This document shows, piece by piece, positions 7,053-14,485 of a DNA stretch of 32,482 nt. Source of the DNA: Spirochaetaceae bacterium (GTDB lineage: Bacteria; Spirochaetota; Spirochaetia; Treponematales; Treponemataceae); the NCBI GenBank assembly GCA_017936665.1, contig JAGBFB010000038.1:1-32482 (forward strand), in the 5' to 3' direction. Position 1 is the stretch's first letter; every line of letters begins with the position of its first letter. Under the pieces are notes generated by a model, which ran no database searches, was not told where the DNA came from, and was given only the letters and a program-made list of their open reading frames with translations. Position numbers and translations under genes: made by a program.

Positions 7053-8378
7053 TTATAACAGAGGATTTTCATTTCGTCCATAAAATCTAAAGAAGTATGA
7101 AGGTAATGATTCTATCATTTTTTGAGATACTTCTGGATTGCTTGAAATAAGTCTATTAAATTCATCTTTAGAAATAAAAATTACAACAGAATTTTCTTCT
7201 GCAAAAGCCGACATAGTTCTATTGTTTTCAAAAATACAATCAAAGTCGCCAAAAAAACTTCCTTTTGTTACAAATTGGGTAAAATTATCTTTTGTAAGTT
7301 TTATTTTTCCATTTGCAACGTAATAAACTCCGTCAGAAACTTCATCTTTAGAATATATATTATCATCTTTTTTTAGAGAAATGTGCATGTTTTCGTTGCT
7401 TATCAATTTGTCAGGTCTAATGAATAATGCTCTTTTTATTTTTGATTTAAAATCGTTAAATTCTTCTGAAGGTAAAAGATATAATTCTGATAAAAGTAAT
7501 TCATTAAAAAATTGATGTGTAAAAATTTGTTGTGCAAACAAAAAGAAAAGAATAAAGAAAATGTAAATTTCAAGTAGGGAAATAACCAAGTTGCTTAATA
7601 ATCCGTAGATTAAATTGTATCTTGTGATATTCAAAAATAATTTGAAAAAAATTGTAACTACCCAAAAACATAAGGTACATTCTGTGGCTGATAAAATACA
7701 ATGTTTCCAAGCTGGTTTTGAACCTGATGCAAGTTTATAAGTTATAGTTACTAAAATAAACATGAATAAAAATGGCAACATATATAATAAAAATGAAAAT
7801 AAATTTGAAACTAGAACTTTTATAAATTGTGGAAAGTAAGGTTCAATAATTTTTGTAAAGAAAACTTCGCTATCAATTACTGATTTTAAGGATTTTGTAA
7901 TCATTAAGATTATTGCTATGGAAATTACAAGGATGATTTCTCCCAAAATGATGAATAATCTTTCAATTATAGTTCCTCGTTTTTTTTCGATTGGTTTTAT
8001 TGTGCTAGTGTGAAAGATACTATTTATTCCAAATACAACAGAGTAAAAAAGTCGTTGAGCCATCCATATAACATAAATTATTGTGATTATAGTAATTACT
8101 CCTGAATTTTCAACAGCTAAGAGTTCATCAACTATAGAAGTGATTTTTATGGGTTCAACAAAAATTGATTGTAAATTTATTAGAGAAAATAGAGATTCTG
8201 GAGTTGTGTGAAAGATTTTAACTAAAACAACTACAATCAACATTAGAATAGGAGTGAAAGAAAAAAGAAAACCTAAGGAACAATTTGCTGCATGTGTGTT
8301 TAACTTATTTTTAAAAAAAAATTTAAAAGTTAAATAAAGGGATTGTCCAAATGTTACTAATGTTAATTTTCTTTTCAT
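7053..8378 (-). CDS. YihY/BrkB membrane protein fused to a cyclic-nucleotide-binding domain
   Basis: A 441-residue two-part protein. Residues ~1-290 are a YihY/BrkB integral membrane domain: about six hydrophobic segments, with LGFLFSFTPILMLIVVV near residues 35-51 typical of the family. Residues ~320-435 form a Crp-type cNMP-binding beta-roll (VSDGVYYVANGKIKL, GSFFGDFDCI). The usual phosphate-binding Arg of the cassette is not obvious; ENNRTMSAFAEE may hold it. Most YihY proteins have no such domain, so this looks like a ligand-gated variant. No clear ribosome site precedes the ATG. It is divergent from ndk. Confidence 0.85.
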   Translation of the reverse strand: MKRKLTLVTFGQSLYLTFKFFFKNKLNTHAANCSLGFLFSFTPILMLIVVVLVKIFHTTPESLFSLINLQSIFVEPIKITSIVDELLAVENSGVITIITIIYVIWMAQRLFYSVVFGINSIFHTSTIKPIEKKRGTIIERLFIILGEIILVISIAIILMITKSLKSVIDSEVFFTKIIEPYFPQFIKVLVSNLFSFLLYMLPFLFMFILVTITYKLASGSKPAWKHCILSATECTLCFWVVTIFFKLFLNITRYNLIYGLLSNLVISLLEIYIFFILFFLFAQQIFTHQFFNELLLSELYLLPSEEFNDFKSKIKRALFIRPDKLISNENMHISLKKDDNIYSKDEVSDGVYYVANGKIKLTKDNFTQFVTKGSFFGDFDCIFENNRTMSAFAEENSVVIFISKDEFNRLISSNPEVSQKMIESLPSYFFRFYGRNENPLL

Positions 8379-8430
8379 AATTTATAAAATCTAACTAAAA
8401 TTTTATCATAATTTTTGAAAATTGTATATA

Positions 8431-8459
8431 TTGTATAAACTTAAACTTCATAGTATAAT
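8431..8459 (+). promoter_or_regulatory. Sigma-70 promoter for ndk-gpsA-ffh
   Basis: TTGTAT (8431-8436), 17 nt, perfect TATAAT (8454-8459). A start near 8466 gives a leader of ~15 nt that contains the GGAGGT ribosome site. Confidence 0.65.
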
Positions 8460-8480
8460 TATATAAAATTTTGGAGGTAA

Positions 8481-8933
8481 ATGAATTATATGGAACGCTG
8501 TTTTGTAATGTTAAAACCAGGTGTTATAAATAGAAGAATTGTTGGAGAAATTCTTTCTCGGTTAGAAAAAAAAGGATTGAGTCTTGTTGCAATGAAAATG
8601 ATGGTTATTTCAGATGAATTAGCTGCAAATCATTATGCTGAGCATAAAGAAAAGTCTTTTTTTACTGATTTAACAAGTTACATAACTTCTGGTCCTGTTA
8701 TTGCAATGGTTTGGCAAGGTGATAATTGTGTACAACTTGTTCGTAAACTTGTAGGTGCTACAAAAGTTGAAGAAGCTCAACCTGGAACAATCAGAGGTGA
8801 TTATAGTTTACATACTCCTCATAATATAATTCATGCTTCTGATTCAGATGAAAGTGCAAAACGCGAAATTGGTTTATTTTTCAAAGAAGAAGAACTTATT
8901 AATTGGCATGATGATAATGCTAAATGGTTTTAA
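8481..8933 (+). CDS. ndk: Nucleoside diphosphate kinase
   Basis: A 150-residue enzyme moving the gamma-phosphate between nucleoside triphosphates and diphosphates through a phosphohistidine. The N-terminal MLKPGV, the active-site segment NIIHASDSDES with its phospho-accepting His, and TIRGDYSLH are diagnostic. Two starts are possible. The ATG at 8481 is 3 nt from GGAGG, which is short. The ATG at 8490 gives the family-typical beginning MERCFVMLKPG but lies 12 nt away. It is first in a tight operon with gpsA (20-nt gap) and ffh. Confidence 0.95.
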   Translation: MNYMERCFVMLKPGVINRRIVGEILSRLEKKGLSLVAMKMMVISDELAANHYAEHKEKSFFTDLTSYITSGPVIAMVWQGDNCVQLVRKLVGATKVEEAQPGTIRGDYSLHTPHNIIHASDSDESAKREIGLFFKEEELINWHDDNAKWF

Positions 8934-8953
8934 TCAAGTAAGGAGTTTTTGTA

Positions 8954-9997
8954 ATGAGTAAAAATATTGGTGTTATTGGTGCAGGTGCATGGGGTACTGC
9001 TATGGCTCAAGCATTGGCTCGAACAGGTCATATTGTTGAAGTTTGGGCTATGGAGCAAGAAGTTGTAGATTCCATTAATAATGAACATGAAAATAAAAAA
9101 TTTTTGTCAGGATTTAAATTGTCAGAAAATTTGACAGCAAGTACTGATATAAAAAAAGTTGCATCAAATAAAGAATTTTTAATTTTAGCTAGCCCATCCT
9201 TGTATCTTGCAAAAACTGCTCAACAATTAGTTGATGTTCCTTCTATTGCAGATGGTTCAACTTGTATTGGTGTTCTTGCAAAAGGTTTTATTCCATCAAA
9301 TGATGGTCCTAAACTAATACTTGATACTTTAGAAGAAGTTTTACCTCCTTCCTACAAAAAAAGTTTAGTTTATATTGCAGGTCCTAGTCACGCTGAAGAA
9401 GTTGCTATGGGAAAATTAACAGGACTTATTGCTGCTAGTGAAAATCCTAAAAATTCAATTCGCTTTAGAGAAGTAATGAAAGGTCCTGGATTGATGGTTT
9501 ATTCTAGTTTGGATGTTATTGGTGTGCAAATTTGTGCTGCTGCAAAAAATGTTATTGCTGTTGTTTACGGATGTTTGGATGCTGTAGCTGAAGATTCAGA
9601 GCTTTTTGGTGATAATACAGAATCTTTCCTTCTAGCTGCTGGATTGAACGAAATTCAGACATTAGGTTTTGCCATGGGAGCAACTCATCCTGAAACTTTT
9701 ACATCAATTTCTGGTGTAGGGGATTTGGATGTAACTTGTCGCAGTAAGTATGGACGAAATCGTCGTTTTGGGCGAGATATAATAAAAGAAAATATACTTG
9801 CAAAATATTCTTCATTAGATGATTTGATTTCAAGAATTGGTGAAATTGGATATCTTCCTGAAGGGGCTGTTGCTTGTAAATATATTCATGAAATTTCTGT
9901 ACAAAAAAATATAAAATTACCAATTTGTAATGGTTTATACAGAATTTTGAATAGAGAAATTGAACCTCTTGATTTCCTAAAAGAACTTTTAAGTTAA
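8954..9997 (+). CDS. gpsA: Glycerol-3-phosphate dehydrogenase [NAD(P)+]
   Basis: A 347-residue cytoplasmic enzyme reducing dihydroxyacetone phosphate to sn-glycerol-3-phosphate, the entry point of phospholipid synthesis. The dinucleotide-binding GVIGAGAWGTAMA lies at 6-18; IAGPSHAEEVA and CAAAKNVIAV carry the family's active-site residues, including the catalytic Lys near 198. The length is normal. The AAGGAG site and 20-nt gap after ndk indicate co-transcription. Confidence 0.95.
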   Translation: MSKNIGVIGAGAWGTAMAQALARTGHIVEVWAMEQEVVDSINNEHENKKFLSGFKLSENLTASTDIKKVASNKEFLILASPSLYLAKTAQQLVDVPSIADGSTCIGVLAKGFIPSNDGPKLILDTLEEVLPPSYKKSLVYIAGPSHAEEVAMGKLTGLIAASENPKNSIRFREVMKGPGLMVYSSLDVIGVQICAAAKNVIAVVYGCLDAVAEDSELFGDNTESFLLAAGLNEIQTLGFAMGATHPETFTSISGVGDLDVTCRSKYGRNRRFGRDIIKENILAKYSSLDDLISRIGEIGYLPEGAVACKYIHEISVQKNIKLPICNGLYRILNREIEPLDFLKELLS

Positions 9998-10019
9998 AAT
10001 TACAAAGGATACTTAATTT

Positions 10020-11354
10020 ATGTTAGAGAAAATCACAAATACTTTTTCAGATGTTTTTAGAAAAATTACTGGAAAATCAACAATTACAGAAAAAAATATT
10101 GAAGAAGCAGTTGAACAAATTAAAATTGCACTTCTTGAAGCTGATGTAAACTTACGAGTTGTTCGTCGTTTTGTAAATAGCACCATCGAAGAAGCAAAGG
10201 GTGAAAAAGTTCTTCGTGCAGTTGATCCAGGGCAACAATTTATTAAAATCGTTCATGACAAAATTTGTGCCTTGTTAGGGGATGAAAAAAAAGATTTACA
10301 ATTAAAAGGTCCTGATACATTATCAATCATCGTTTATGTTGGTTTACAAGGTGCTGGTAAAACTACTGCTGCTGCAAAACTTGCTGCAAGATTAAAAAAA
10401 GAGGGGAGAAAGCCTTTGCTTGCAGCCTGTGACCTTGTTCGTCCAGCTGCTGTTGAACAACTTTCTGTTCTTGGTGAAAAAATCGGTGTAGAAGTTTACA
10501 AAGAAGATACTAAAGATGCTGTAAAAGTTGCAAAAAATGCTGTAAATTTTGCAAAGAAAAATGCTTTTAACACATTGATTATCGATACTGCAGGTCGTTT
10601 GCAAATTGATGAATCCATGATGGATGAAATTGCACAAATTAAAAAAGCAGTAAATCCTGATGAATTGATTCTTGTTGCAGATTCAATGACTGGTCAAAGT
10701 GCAGTTGATGTTGCTAAAACTTTTGATGAAAAACTTTCTCTTACTGGTGTAATTCTTACAAAATTTGATTCTGATGCTCGAGGAGGAGCAGCTCTTTCAT
10801 TAAAGTCTGTAACTGGTAAGCCAATTTTATTTATCGGTACAGGTGAAAAAATCGAAGACTTTGAACCTTTCCATCCTGATAGAATTGCAAGTCGTATTCT
10901 TGGTATGGGTGATGTTGTTTCTCTTGTTGAAAAAGCACAAGAAACAATTGATCTTGAAGAAGCTGAAGCTTTGCAAAAGAAGATGGCAAGCAATGATTTT
11001 ACTTTGCAAGATATGTTGGAGCAACTTCAGAGAGTAAAGAAAATGGGGCCAATGGAGTCTTTAATGCAAATGATTCCTGGTCTTGCAGGTCAAATTGGAG
11101 ATCAAGATATAGATACAAGTGGAATGAAAATGCAAGAAGCAATTATCCTTTCAATGACAAAAAAAGAAAGAGCAAATCACTTAATTATTGGACCTTCTCG
11201 AAGAAAACGTATTGCTAAAGGTTCTGGAACTTGTGTTGCTGATGTAAATAAACTTATTAAACAATTTGAAAAAACTCGTCTTATGATGAAAAAAATGTCT
11301 AAGAATAAGGGTATGCAACAAAAAATGATGCAACAATTCGGAGGAATGTTCTAA
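10020..11354 (+). CDS. ffh: Signal recognition particle protein Ffh
   Basis: A 444-residue SRP54-type GTPase that binds signal sequences and the SRP RNA and delivers ribosomes to FtsY at the membrane. An N-terminal four-helix bundle is followed by the G domain, with P-loop GLQGAGKTT (~106-114), DTAGRLQ and TKFDSDARGGAAL. Then comes the methionine-rich M domain from about 300, with the RNA-binding GPSRRKRIAKGSG and a tail rich in Met and Lys. It is last in the ndk-gpsA-ffh operon and followed by a strong terminator. No SRP RNA gene is visible nearby. Confidence 0.97.
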   Translation: MLEKITNTFSDVFRKITGKSTITEKNIEEAVEQIKIALLEADVNLRVVRRFVNSTIEEAKGEKVLRAVDPGQQFIKIVHDKICALLGDEKKDLQLKGPDTLSIIVYVGLQGAGKTTAAAKLAARLKKEGRKPLLAACDLVRPAAVEQLSVLGEKIGVEVYKEDTKDAVKVAKNAVNFAKKNAFNTLIIDTAGRLQIDESMMDEIAQIKKAVNPDELILVADSMTGQSAVDVAKTFDEKLSLTGVILTKFDSDARGGAALSLKSVTGKPILFIGTGEKIEDFEPFHPDRIASRILGMGDVVSLVEKAQETIDLEEAEALQKKMASNDFTLQDMLEQLQRVKKMGPMESLMQMIPGLAGQIGDQDIDTSGMKMQEAIILSMTKKERANHLIIGPSRRKRIAKGSGTCVADVNKLIKQFEKTRLMMKKMSKNKGMQQKMMQQFGGMF

Positions 11355-11375
11355 ACTTTTTTTGTTGATAGAATT

Positions 11376-11410
11376 TGCCAACGGTATAATAGATGCTGTT
11401 GGCATTTTTT
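11376..11410 (+). terminator. Rho-independent terminator after ffh
   Basis: Perfect 7-bp stem TGCCAAC (11376-11382)/GTTGGCA (11398-11404), 15-nt loop, then TTTTTT. It closes the ndk-gpsA-ffh transcript 21 nt after the stop codon. Confidence 0.75.
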
Positions 11411-11446
11411 ATTTTTAAAATTTGTTAAAAAAATATGTTTAAAATA

Positions 11447-11476
11447 AAAAAGGTCGTTCAAATGAACGACCTTTTT
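11447..11476. terminator. Bidirectional terminator between ffh and tRNA-Asn
   Basis: A perfect 14-bp inverted repeat, AAAAAGGTCGTTCA (11447-11460) and TGAACGACCTTTTT (11463-11476), with A and T tracts at its ends so that it works in both directions. On the minus strand it starts 1 nt after the tRNA 3' end. Confidence 0.85.
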
Positions 11477-11477
11477 A

Positions 11478-11550
11478 CTCCCCCGCCAGGGCTTGAACCA
11501 GGGACCCACAGATTAACAGTCTGTTGCTCTACCGACTGAGCTACAGGGGA
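11478..11550 (-). tRNA. tRNA-Asn (GUU)
   Basis: A 73-nt cloverleaf on the minus strand: acceptor TCCCCTG/CGGGGGA with one U-G pair, D arm GCTC/GAGC, anticodon arm ACAGA/TCTGT around loop CTGTTAA (anticodon GTT), 5-nt variable loop and T loop TTCAAGC. The discriminator is G and CCA is not encoded. One oddity: both T-stem arms read CCTGG, leaving a U-U mismatch at the middle pair (51-63). It has its own promoter and terminator. Confidence 0.95.
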
Positions 11551-11554
11551 ATAT

Positions 11555-11584
11555 CTACTTTCGTAGGCACTCATTGCTGAATGC
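11555..11584 (-). other. Folded 5' leader of pre-tRNA-Asn
   Basis: Between the predicted start (~11584) and the tRNA, two hairpins lie end to end: GCATTC/GAGTGC with a 6-nt loop (11584-11567) and CTAC-GAAA-GTAG with a GNRA tetraloop (11566-11555). They fill all but ~4 nt of the leader. Confidence 0.45.
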
Positions 11585-11590
11585 TTTTTT

Positions 11591-11619
11591 ATATTACAAA
11601 AAGTAAAAAAAAATGTCAA
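11591..11619 (-). promoter_or_regulatory. Sigma-70 promoter for tRNA-Asn
   Basis: On the minus strand, TTGACA (11619-11614), 17 nt, TAATAT (11596-11591), predicting a start near 11584. The consensus -35 box fits a highly expressed stable RNA. Confidence 0.7.
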
Positions 11620-11652
11620 TACGTAAAGTTAAAAAAATTCAAAAAATTTATT

Positions 11653-12294
11653 TTAAAATATATTTTCTTCAGTTATTATAAAATCCATTTTTATATCAGT
11701 TTGTTCTACAGGAACTTTGTCAAAAATCAAAAAATTAAAAGAAATTCCAACAAAAATAGTTTTTGTTTTGTAGGGAATAGTAATTTTTGATAAAAATTTG
11801 TCATAAAAACCTTTACCTTTTCCAATACGATTTTTATTTTTATCAAAAGCAGTCGCAGGAATAAAAATAATATTTTTTTGATTAGAAAAATCATCATCTG
11901 ACAAAAGTTGTGTATCAAATTTTATTAAATCTTGTTCAGGTTCTAAAATATTGTACTTTCCAATTTCAACTTGATTATTTAATTTTATATCATTATCAAG
12001 TTTATAAAAATCCATTGTTCCATCTTGATTTACTTTGGGGATAAAACAATTTTTATTTTGTAAAAGTGATTTTTCAATAATTTCAAAAATATTTGGTTCT
12101 GATTTTAGTGGCATAAAAAAGAAAATATTTGTTGCCTGTATAAAAAAATCCCAATCTAAAATATGATTACAAATTTTTTTGCTTTTTTCGTCTAATTTTT
12201 CTATGGAATATGTTTTTAGTAATTCTTTTGCTTTTTGTCGTAATTCATTTTTTTGTAAAAGAATTGTAGAGATTTCAATTTGCAATTTATTCAT
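11653..12294 (-). CDS. 5-formyltetrahydrofolate cyclo-ligase
   Basis: About 213 residues, ATP-dependent conversion of 5-formyl-THF to 5,10-methenyl-THF. Diagnostic features are the N-terminal basic helix KNELRQKAKELL, the substrate loop FFFMPLKSEPN, and RIGKGKGFYDKFL, the nucleotide-binding motif. I prefer the ATG at 12294. It overlaps the hydrogenase-like stop as ATGAATAA, a common translational-coupling arrangement. A TTG at 12309 would add five residues and has no better ribosome site. It is last in the four-gene operon, where its folate role has no obvious link to the signalling genes. Confidence 0.88.
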   Translation of the reverse strand: MNKLQIEISTILLQKNELRQKAKELLKTYSIEKLDEKSKKICNHILDWDFFIQATNIFFFMPLKSEPNIFEIIEKSLLQNKNCFIPKVNQDGTMDFYKLDNDIKLNNQVEIGKYNILEPEQDLIKFDTQLLSDDDFSNQKNIIFIPATAFDKNKNRIGKGKGFYDKFLSKITIPYKTKTIFVGISFNFLIFDKVPVEQTDIKMDFIITEENIF

Positions 12295-13618
12295 TTTTGT
12301 TTTTTCCAAAAAGAATTTGCTCGTATTGTTTCTTCAAAATTGTAACACAATCTTCTTTCTTTGCCCGTTTTCTAACAATATCTTCTGCCAAGGCATTACA
12401 ATTTGGAGCTCCGCATGAGCCACAGTCAAGTCCGGGTAATTCTTCTCGAACTTTTTCAATTTCATCCATAAGTTTCTTTGCTTCAGAAAAAATTGGACTA
12501 AGTAATCTTACAGGACGAGACGAAATTTTTTCGTTCCATAAGAGTAGTTCATCAATTTTATCTGGCAAAGTGTAATTTGTATTTTGTAATTCTTCATTTT
12601 GGTTTTGAATTTTTTTCTTACGTTTTCTTAAAATTGATTCTGCTAAAGGAATTGGTTTTGCATTTAACACTCCACCTATACATCCTCCGATACAAGAATT
12701 TAACTCGATAAAATCAAAGGAATCTAGTTTTCCATCTTCTGCATCTTCTAAAACTTGAATTACATTTGACATTCCACTTGCAGAAATCCAAGAAAAATCC
12801 TTTTTTTGTGTGGCTTTGTTTTCTTTTAATAATTTTTCTAAGCAATCTGCTTCTCCTTGTGAGGAACACCATAAATTTCCTTCTTCGAAAGTTGTGTTTT
12901 CAAAATCTTCGGAAATTTTGCTTAAAAATCCTAAAACTGAAACAACTATTGAACTTGCTGTAATTGAGCCATCTATCATAGATTTTGAGTAACCTAAAGG
13001 AGAACGTGATGCTGTAATTTTTGCAGGGCAGGGTGAAATAAAAATGATTCCTGCCTCAGGATTATATTTTTTTGCTTCGATAGCTGCTAATTCTACTGGT
13101 GGAATTACAGGTAAAAGATTATCTATTAAATCTGGAAATCTAATTTGAATCAACTTTATTACAGCAGGACAGGATGAAGAAATTATCGGTCCTGAATGAT
13201 TTTTCATGTAAAGGGCAGTTGCTTCTGTAATTGGATATGTGCTTTTGCTAACTTGATAAATTTTTGAAAATCCACAAAATTCTAGTGCTAAATTTATTTT
13301 TTCGATACTAATGTTTTCTGGAAATTGTGAATAAAAAGAAGGTGAAACTAAAGCGATTTTTGTATTAAATTTTGATAATAATTCAGGGCTTGAATCTTTT
13401 GCGTACTTTGCTCTGTTTGGGCAAACTCTAATACATTCACCACAGTCGATACATCTATCTTCAAGAATTACAGCTTTTCCTTTTTGTACCCGAATTGCTT
13501 CTACAGGACAATGGGTAACACAAATTGTACATCCTTTACAATTTTCTTCATGTAAAGCAACTGAATGAAATTGAGATTGATTATCGTGATTTTGTTTTTC
13601 AGGTGAATTATTTTGCAC
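12287..13618 (-). CDS. [FeFe]-hydrogenase-like protein, putative redox/H2 sensor
   Basis: 443 residues in three parts. A two-cluster ferredoxin domain has Cys 27/30/33/37 and 56/59/62/66. A short H-cluster domain follows, and a C-terminal FeS domain (PF04060 type) has Cys 399/402/407/424. All four H-cluster ligands can be placed: Cys150 in SSSCP, Cys197 in SPCPAK, Cys309 and Cys313 in ELNSCIGGCIGG. However, the proton-transfer Cys of TSCCP is Ser149 and the Glu of MPCxxKxxE is absent. This resembles putative sensory [FeFe] hydrogenases more than catalytic ones. The GTG start has AGGAG 7 nt upstream. It lies 4 nt after an anti-sigma-type ATPase gene and overlaps the cyclo-ligase gene. Confidence 0.8.
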   Translation of the reverse strand: MQNNSPEKQNHDNQSQFHSVALHEENCKGCTICVTHCPVEAIRVQKGKAVILEDRCIDCGECIRVCPNRAKYAKDSSPELLSKFNTKIALVSPSFYSQFPENISIEKINLALEFCGFSKIYQVSKSTYPITEATALYMKNHSGPIISSSCPAVIKLIQIRFPDLIDNLLPVIPPVELAAIEAKKYNPEAGIIFISPCPAKITASRSPLGYSKSMIDGSITASSIVVSVLGFLSKISEDFENTTFEEGNLWCSSQGEADCLEKLLKENKATQKKDFSWISASGMSNVIQVLEDAEDGKLDSFDFIELNSCIGGCIGGVLNAKPIPLAESILRKRKKKIQNQNEELQNTNYTLPDKIDELLLWNEKISSRPVRLLSPIFSEAKKLMDEIEKVREELPGLDCGSCGAPNCNALAEDIVRKRAKKEDCVTILKKQYEQILFGKNKNE

Positions 13619-13622
13619 AAAT

Positions 13623-14039
13623 CTACTCCTGAATTTTTATTTTCATGGTTACAGTTGTTCCTTCTCCCACTTTGCTGTCTATGTTAAAAAAATCTGAGTT
13701 TCGTTTCATGTTTGGTAAGCCCATTCCAGCACCAAAACCTAATTCTTGGATTTTCTGTGGGGCAGTGGAATATCCTTCTTCCATTGCTTTTTCAATATCT
13801 GCAATTCCTGGACCTGTATCTTTCATTATGATAACTATTTGGTCATCATCAATTTCTATTGAAGCCTCTCCACCACCTGCGTGAACTGCCATGTTAATTT
13901 CAGCTTCGAACATTGCAATAGAAGTTCTCTTGATAATTGGAGAAGGTAATCCTAATTGCTGAAGTTTTTTCTTCATTTCGGCGGAAGCATAACCTGCTCG
14001 AGAAAAATCATCTCCTGGAACTTGATAAGTAAAAATCAT
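13623..14039 (-). CDS. Anti-sigma-factor-type ATP-binding protein (HATPase_c)
   Basis: A 138-residue stand-alone GHKL ATPase of the SpoIIAB/RsbW kind, which phosphorylate an anti-sigma antagonist or bind partner proteins. The N box is EAEINMAVHA (Glu47, Asn49 region), the G1 box DTGPGI (74-79) and the G2 box GFGAGMGLPN (101-110). There is no sensor or dimerisation domain. It sits between a DRTGG protein gene (18-nt gap) and the hydrogenase-like gene (4-nt gap), so it plausibly transmits the state of the latter. No antagonist or PP2C phosphatase gene is in the window. Confidence 0.85.
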   Translation of the reverse strand: MIFTYQVPGDDFSRAGYASAEMKKKLQQLGLPSPIIKRTSIAMFEAEINMAVHAGGGEASIEIDDDQIVIIMKDTGPGIADIEKAMEEGYSTAPQKIQELGFGAGMGLPNMKRNSDFFNIDSKVGEGTTVTMKIKIQE

Positions 14040-14057
14040 ATTCTCTTTTTGCCTTTA

Positions 14058-14414
14058 TTAAATTTTTCTAGTTCCACCACCAGTAAGGCCTGCGTTATAC
14101 AATTTTCCGCATGATAAAAATAAAGGAAGTTTTGTAGACATTAAAACAATACCTAATTCTTCTGCCATATCAATCATTTCTTGAGATGGTGATTTTCCTC
14201 TTACAAAACAAACAACTTGAATATCCATTAGATTTGCAGTTCTGATAACTTGAATATTCATTAAGCCAGTAAGTAATAACACTTGGTCTTTTACAAAAGC
14301 CATAACATCACTCATTAAATCTGAACCACAAGCAGATGTTACTTGTAAATCTAATTTATCTTGCCCACAAAGAACTTGTGCATCTAAAATTTGTGCAACT
14401 TCCTTTAATTCCAT
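14058..14414 (-). CDS. DRTGG-domain protein
   Basis: A ~118-residue protein made of one DRTGG domain, a small fold of unproven ligand also found between CBS pairs and in phosphotransacetylase-like proteins. Typical pieces are an N-terminal helix MELKEVAQIL, the central LLTGLMNIQVIRTANLMDI, and IDMAEELGIVLMSTK. The ATG at 14414 is preferred because GGAG lies 5 nt upstream; an ATG at 14444 would add ten residues but contains that ribosome site. It is first in the operon with the anti-sigma ATPase and hydrogenase-like genes, an association I recall from other anaerobes. Confidence 0.78.
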   Translation of the reverse strand: MELKEVAQILDAQVLCGQDKLDLQVTSACGSDLMSDVMAFVKDQVLLLTGLMNIQVIRTANLMDIQVVCFVRGKSPSQEMIDMAEELGIVLMSTKLPLFLSCGKLYNAGLTGGGTRKI

Positions 14415-14434
14415 GCTATCTCCTATCAAGTAAG

Positions 14435-14463
14435 ATGATAACATGGAAAGTTTAGATTCACAA
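14435..14463 (-). promoter_or_regulatory. Promoter of the DRTGG/ATPase/hydrogenase-like operon
   Basis: Minus-strand TTGTGA (14463-14458), 17 nt, TATCAT (14440-14435), just upstream of the DRTGG ribosome site. The start is predicted near 14428, giving a ~14-nt leader. Confidence 0.45.
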
Positions 14464-14485
14464 GTAAAAAAATCTAATTTAAATC

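Noticed and set aside
7030-7056. TGTTAT/ATAACA inverted repeat after the YihY gene as a terminator
   Set aside because: It is a 6-bp AT-rich stem without a T tract on the minus strand, and the next gene appears co-transcribed.
11362-11476. Perfect TATAAT (11385-11390) in the loop of the ffh terminator, suggesting a short plus-strand RNA ending at the 11476 hairpin
   Set aside because: The -35 match (TTGTTG) is weak and the -10 lies in a terminator loop in AT-rich DNA, so chance is the better explanation.
11653-11790. Short plus-strand open frames opposite the cyclo-ligase gene
   Set aside because: They are low-complexity Lys/Phe-rich shadows of a well-supported gene on the other strand.
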